In this document: positions 62,842-64,000 of the stretch, piece by piece
Layout: every line of letters begins with the position of its first letter
How positions within the stretch are numbered: position 1 is the stretch's first letter
Origin: Shimazuella soli
GTDB lineage: Bacteria; Bacillota; Bacilli; Thermoactinomycetales; Thermoactinomycetaceae
DNA: 64,000 nucleotides
Direction: 5' to 3'
Assembly: GCF_022511585.1 (NCBI RefSeq)
Contig: NZ_JAKWBN010000003.1
Coordinates: 62,001 to 126,000, forward strand
The notes under the pieces: generated by a model
Told to the model about the DNA's origin: nothing
Seen by the model: the letters and a program-made list of their open reading frames with translations, nothing else
The model's database searches: none
Made by a program: the position numbers and the translations under genes

Positions 62842-62967
62842 CCAGGTAGAGCCTCAGCTCACTCTTCGCTTTTCGACCATACGATCGACTAGCGATTAAA
62901 CCTGGTTAGCGGGAGGTGTCTTTCTCCTCCTGCATGGGCTGCAAGGATGCCACGAGCGTGGCTGCCT

Positions 62968-64000
62968 TTACTTTGCAGCGTTCAGTTGTTTGTACTCCTG
63001 TTCCCTGAAGTCCAATACCTCCTGGCACTGAAGGCTGTTGACGAACTCAACCACAGGCATAGCAAGATCCATCCGCTGAATGCAGATGCCGACGATGTAA
63101 CCTCCTCCCATAGACTTGTAGAGCCGCATGCCATAGTAGCCTTCTTGGCAGTCGATGGGGTTATTGAGGCTGCATCCCTGACATGTGTCGGGGAGTCGGA
63201 CGGTTCGAATTTTTTTGAACTGAATCCTCCTTTTGTCGGGGAGTTCGTACACGGTTCGAGCGCCTGAGACTCCTGCTGTCACGTAGTTCGCGACCGGCTT
63301 GGCGTTCAGGTCCGCGAATATTTGATTGATGGCATCGATGGATGCTTGACCGTCATCCAGCGAATTGAGCAGCCGGACGGAAAGCTCGCTGGAATACTGC
63401 TCCAGCAGACGGTGGACACGTGGAATGTGGTCGTGGTTGAGAACGACGATATTCGCACTTGCCTTGACGCCGTTGGAGAGTGCCGCATCGATGCTCCTCG
63501 CCAATGACCTCAGCTTCACTGCCGCCAGCTTTTCGTTTCGGAACTTCTCGTTCTGTACTTCGGCGAGCTCCTGGGGAGTTGTTCCGAAGATGGAAAAGTT
63601 CACGCGGTCCAGACCCATTGCCGCGCTGGATGGAATCGCCTTGGGGTTCTCTCCGTTGGAGGTCATCCCCACCACAAAGCCGTTCTCTGTGGCAACTCGG
63701 ACGATTTCCGCGACTCGGGGATGAAGGGTCGGTTCCCCACCCGTGAGGTGGATTTCCGTTGTCCCGAACACCTCGCGAATCATGTTCAGCGCTGCGACGA
63801 ACTCGTCGTCTGGTTCCACCAGGTCGGATAGGAAGTTTACTCCGTTCTTTTGGCTGTAGATGGACCGTCGACCCGACTTTCCTCCATCCTTCCAGATAGG
63901 GGCTGACTCTTTTATGGGACTGATAAGAAGGTTGCGGTTGTCGGAAGTCACCGGAACCCCCTCGTTGTGACAGAAGGTGCAGGTGAGCCCGCAAGCATCA
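62968..64000 (-). CDS. Radical SAM protein, MoaA-like (5' end beyond the window)
   Basis: At least 343 residues. The frame continues through the GTG at 63951 to the window edge, and the first visible codons encode CGLTCTFCHNEG, the CxxxCxxC [4Fe-4S] motif. Then HLTGGEPTLHPRVAEIVR (GGEP-type SAM-binding motif), ending with a Cys cluster (DTCQGCSLNNPIDCQEGYYG, GICIQRMD) for an auxiliary cluster. Typical of MoaA/SPASM-like enzymes that modify peptides or small molecules; substrate unknown. Strong C/G third-position bias unlike most of the window, so probably acquired. Confidence 0.85.
   Translation of the reverse strand, partial: DACGLTCTFCHNEGVPVTSDNRNLLISPIKESAPIWKDGGKSGRRSIYSQKNGVNFLSDLVEPDDEFVAALNMIREVFGTTEIHLTGGEPTLHPRVAEIVRVATENGFVVGMTSNGENPKAIPSSAAMGLDRVNFSIFGTTPQELAEVQNEKFRNEKLAAVKLRSLARSIDAALSNGVKASANIVVLNHDHIPRVHRLLEQYSSELSVRLLNSLDDGQASIDAINQIFADLNAKPVANYVTAGVSGARTVYELPDKRRIQFKKIRTVRLPDTCQGCSLNNPIDCQEGYYGMRLYKSMGGGYIVGICIQRMDLAMPVVEFVNSLQCQEVLDFREQEYKQLNAAK

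Noticed and set aside
63353-63994. 213-codon minus-strand frame and several + strand frames in the radical SAM region
   Set aside because: Shadows of the radical SAM frame caused by high G+C; they lack its conserved motifs.

Overview
The window is a chromosomal segment of a low-G+C, spore-forming Firmicute of the order Bacillales. The evidence is gene content and order near the replication origin: parB/spo0J, yyaC, yyzM, ychF, rpsF-ssb-rpsR, gdpP, rplI, dnaB, purA, the walRK-yycHI-walJ-htrA-rlmH cluster, and ywhD-pbpG-speE-speB-ywiB. Sporulation genes (yyaC, spo0M, a YheC/D-type coat-associated protein), secreted beta/gamma-crystallin-like proteins and a DUF2690 protein would fit a mycelial Thermoactinomycetaceae-like organism, but that assignment is inference.

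Layout. 1-13.3 kb is the origin-proximal core on the + strand. It is interrupted at 3.0-5.9 kb by a G+C-rich foreign-looking patch, a frameshifted IS4-family transposase and an IS200/IS605-type right-end remnant. A parS site lies inside parB. 13.4-25.0 kb is accessory: a secreted crystallin-like protein, then a one-directional operon (locus A) encoding a type IV secretion/conjugation-like machine (pilin-like, VirB3/PrgI-like, split VirB4, VirB6-like, VirD4 coupling ATPase), three orphan proteins and an EssB/YukC-like protein normally typical of type VII secretion. 25.0-32.7 kb is the WalRK block, pointing toward locus A. 32.8-41.6 kb holds an ATP-grasp coat-type protein, a possible ribbon-helix-helix protein, a GGDEF-like/histidine-kinase fusion, and the ywhD/pbpG/speE/speB/ywiB block. 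42.1-51.1 kb is a second, Tcp-type conjugation-like operon (locus B: TcpC, TcpD-like, TcpE, VirB4-type ATPase, VirB6/TcpH-like, small membrane protein, FtsK/HerA-type coupling ATPase). 51.2-64.0 kb is mixed: VOC protein, tandem EthD-like proteins, spo0M, a G+C-rich cassette with a hairpin cluster, a SAM-riboswitch-controlled metY-metA operon, secreted proteins, zinc-ribbon proteins, IS remnants, a lipoprotein and a G+C-rich radical SAM gene running off the end.

The most unusual feature is the pair of T4SS-like operons. Each has its own VirB4-class ATPase, VirB6-class channel and coupling ATPase. They lie on either side of a block of housekeeping genes, and neither has a visible relaxase, integrase, attachment site or cell-wall hydrolase. 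Locus A ends in an EssB-like protein. Together they could be a resident DNA/protein translocation system rather than a mobile element; this is a hypothesis. A second theme is three G+C-rich, hairpin-accompanied patches (about 3.0-3.7, 54.4-55.0 and 62.8-64.0 kb) whose codon use differs sharply from the rest.
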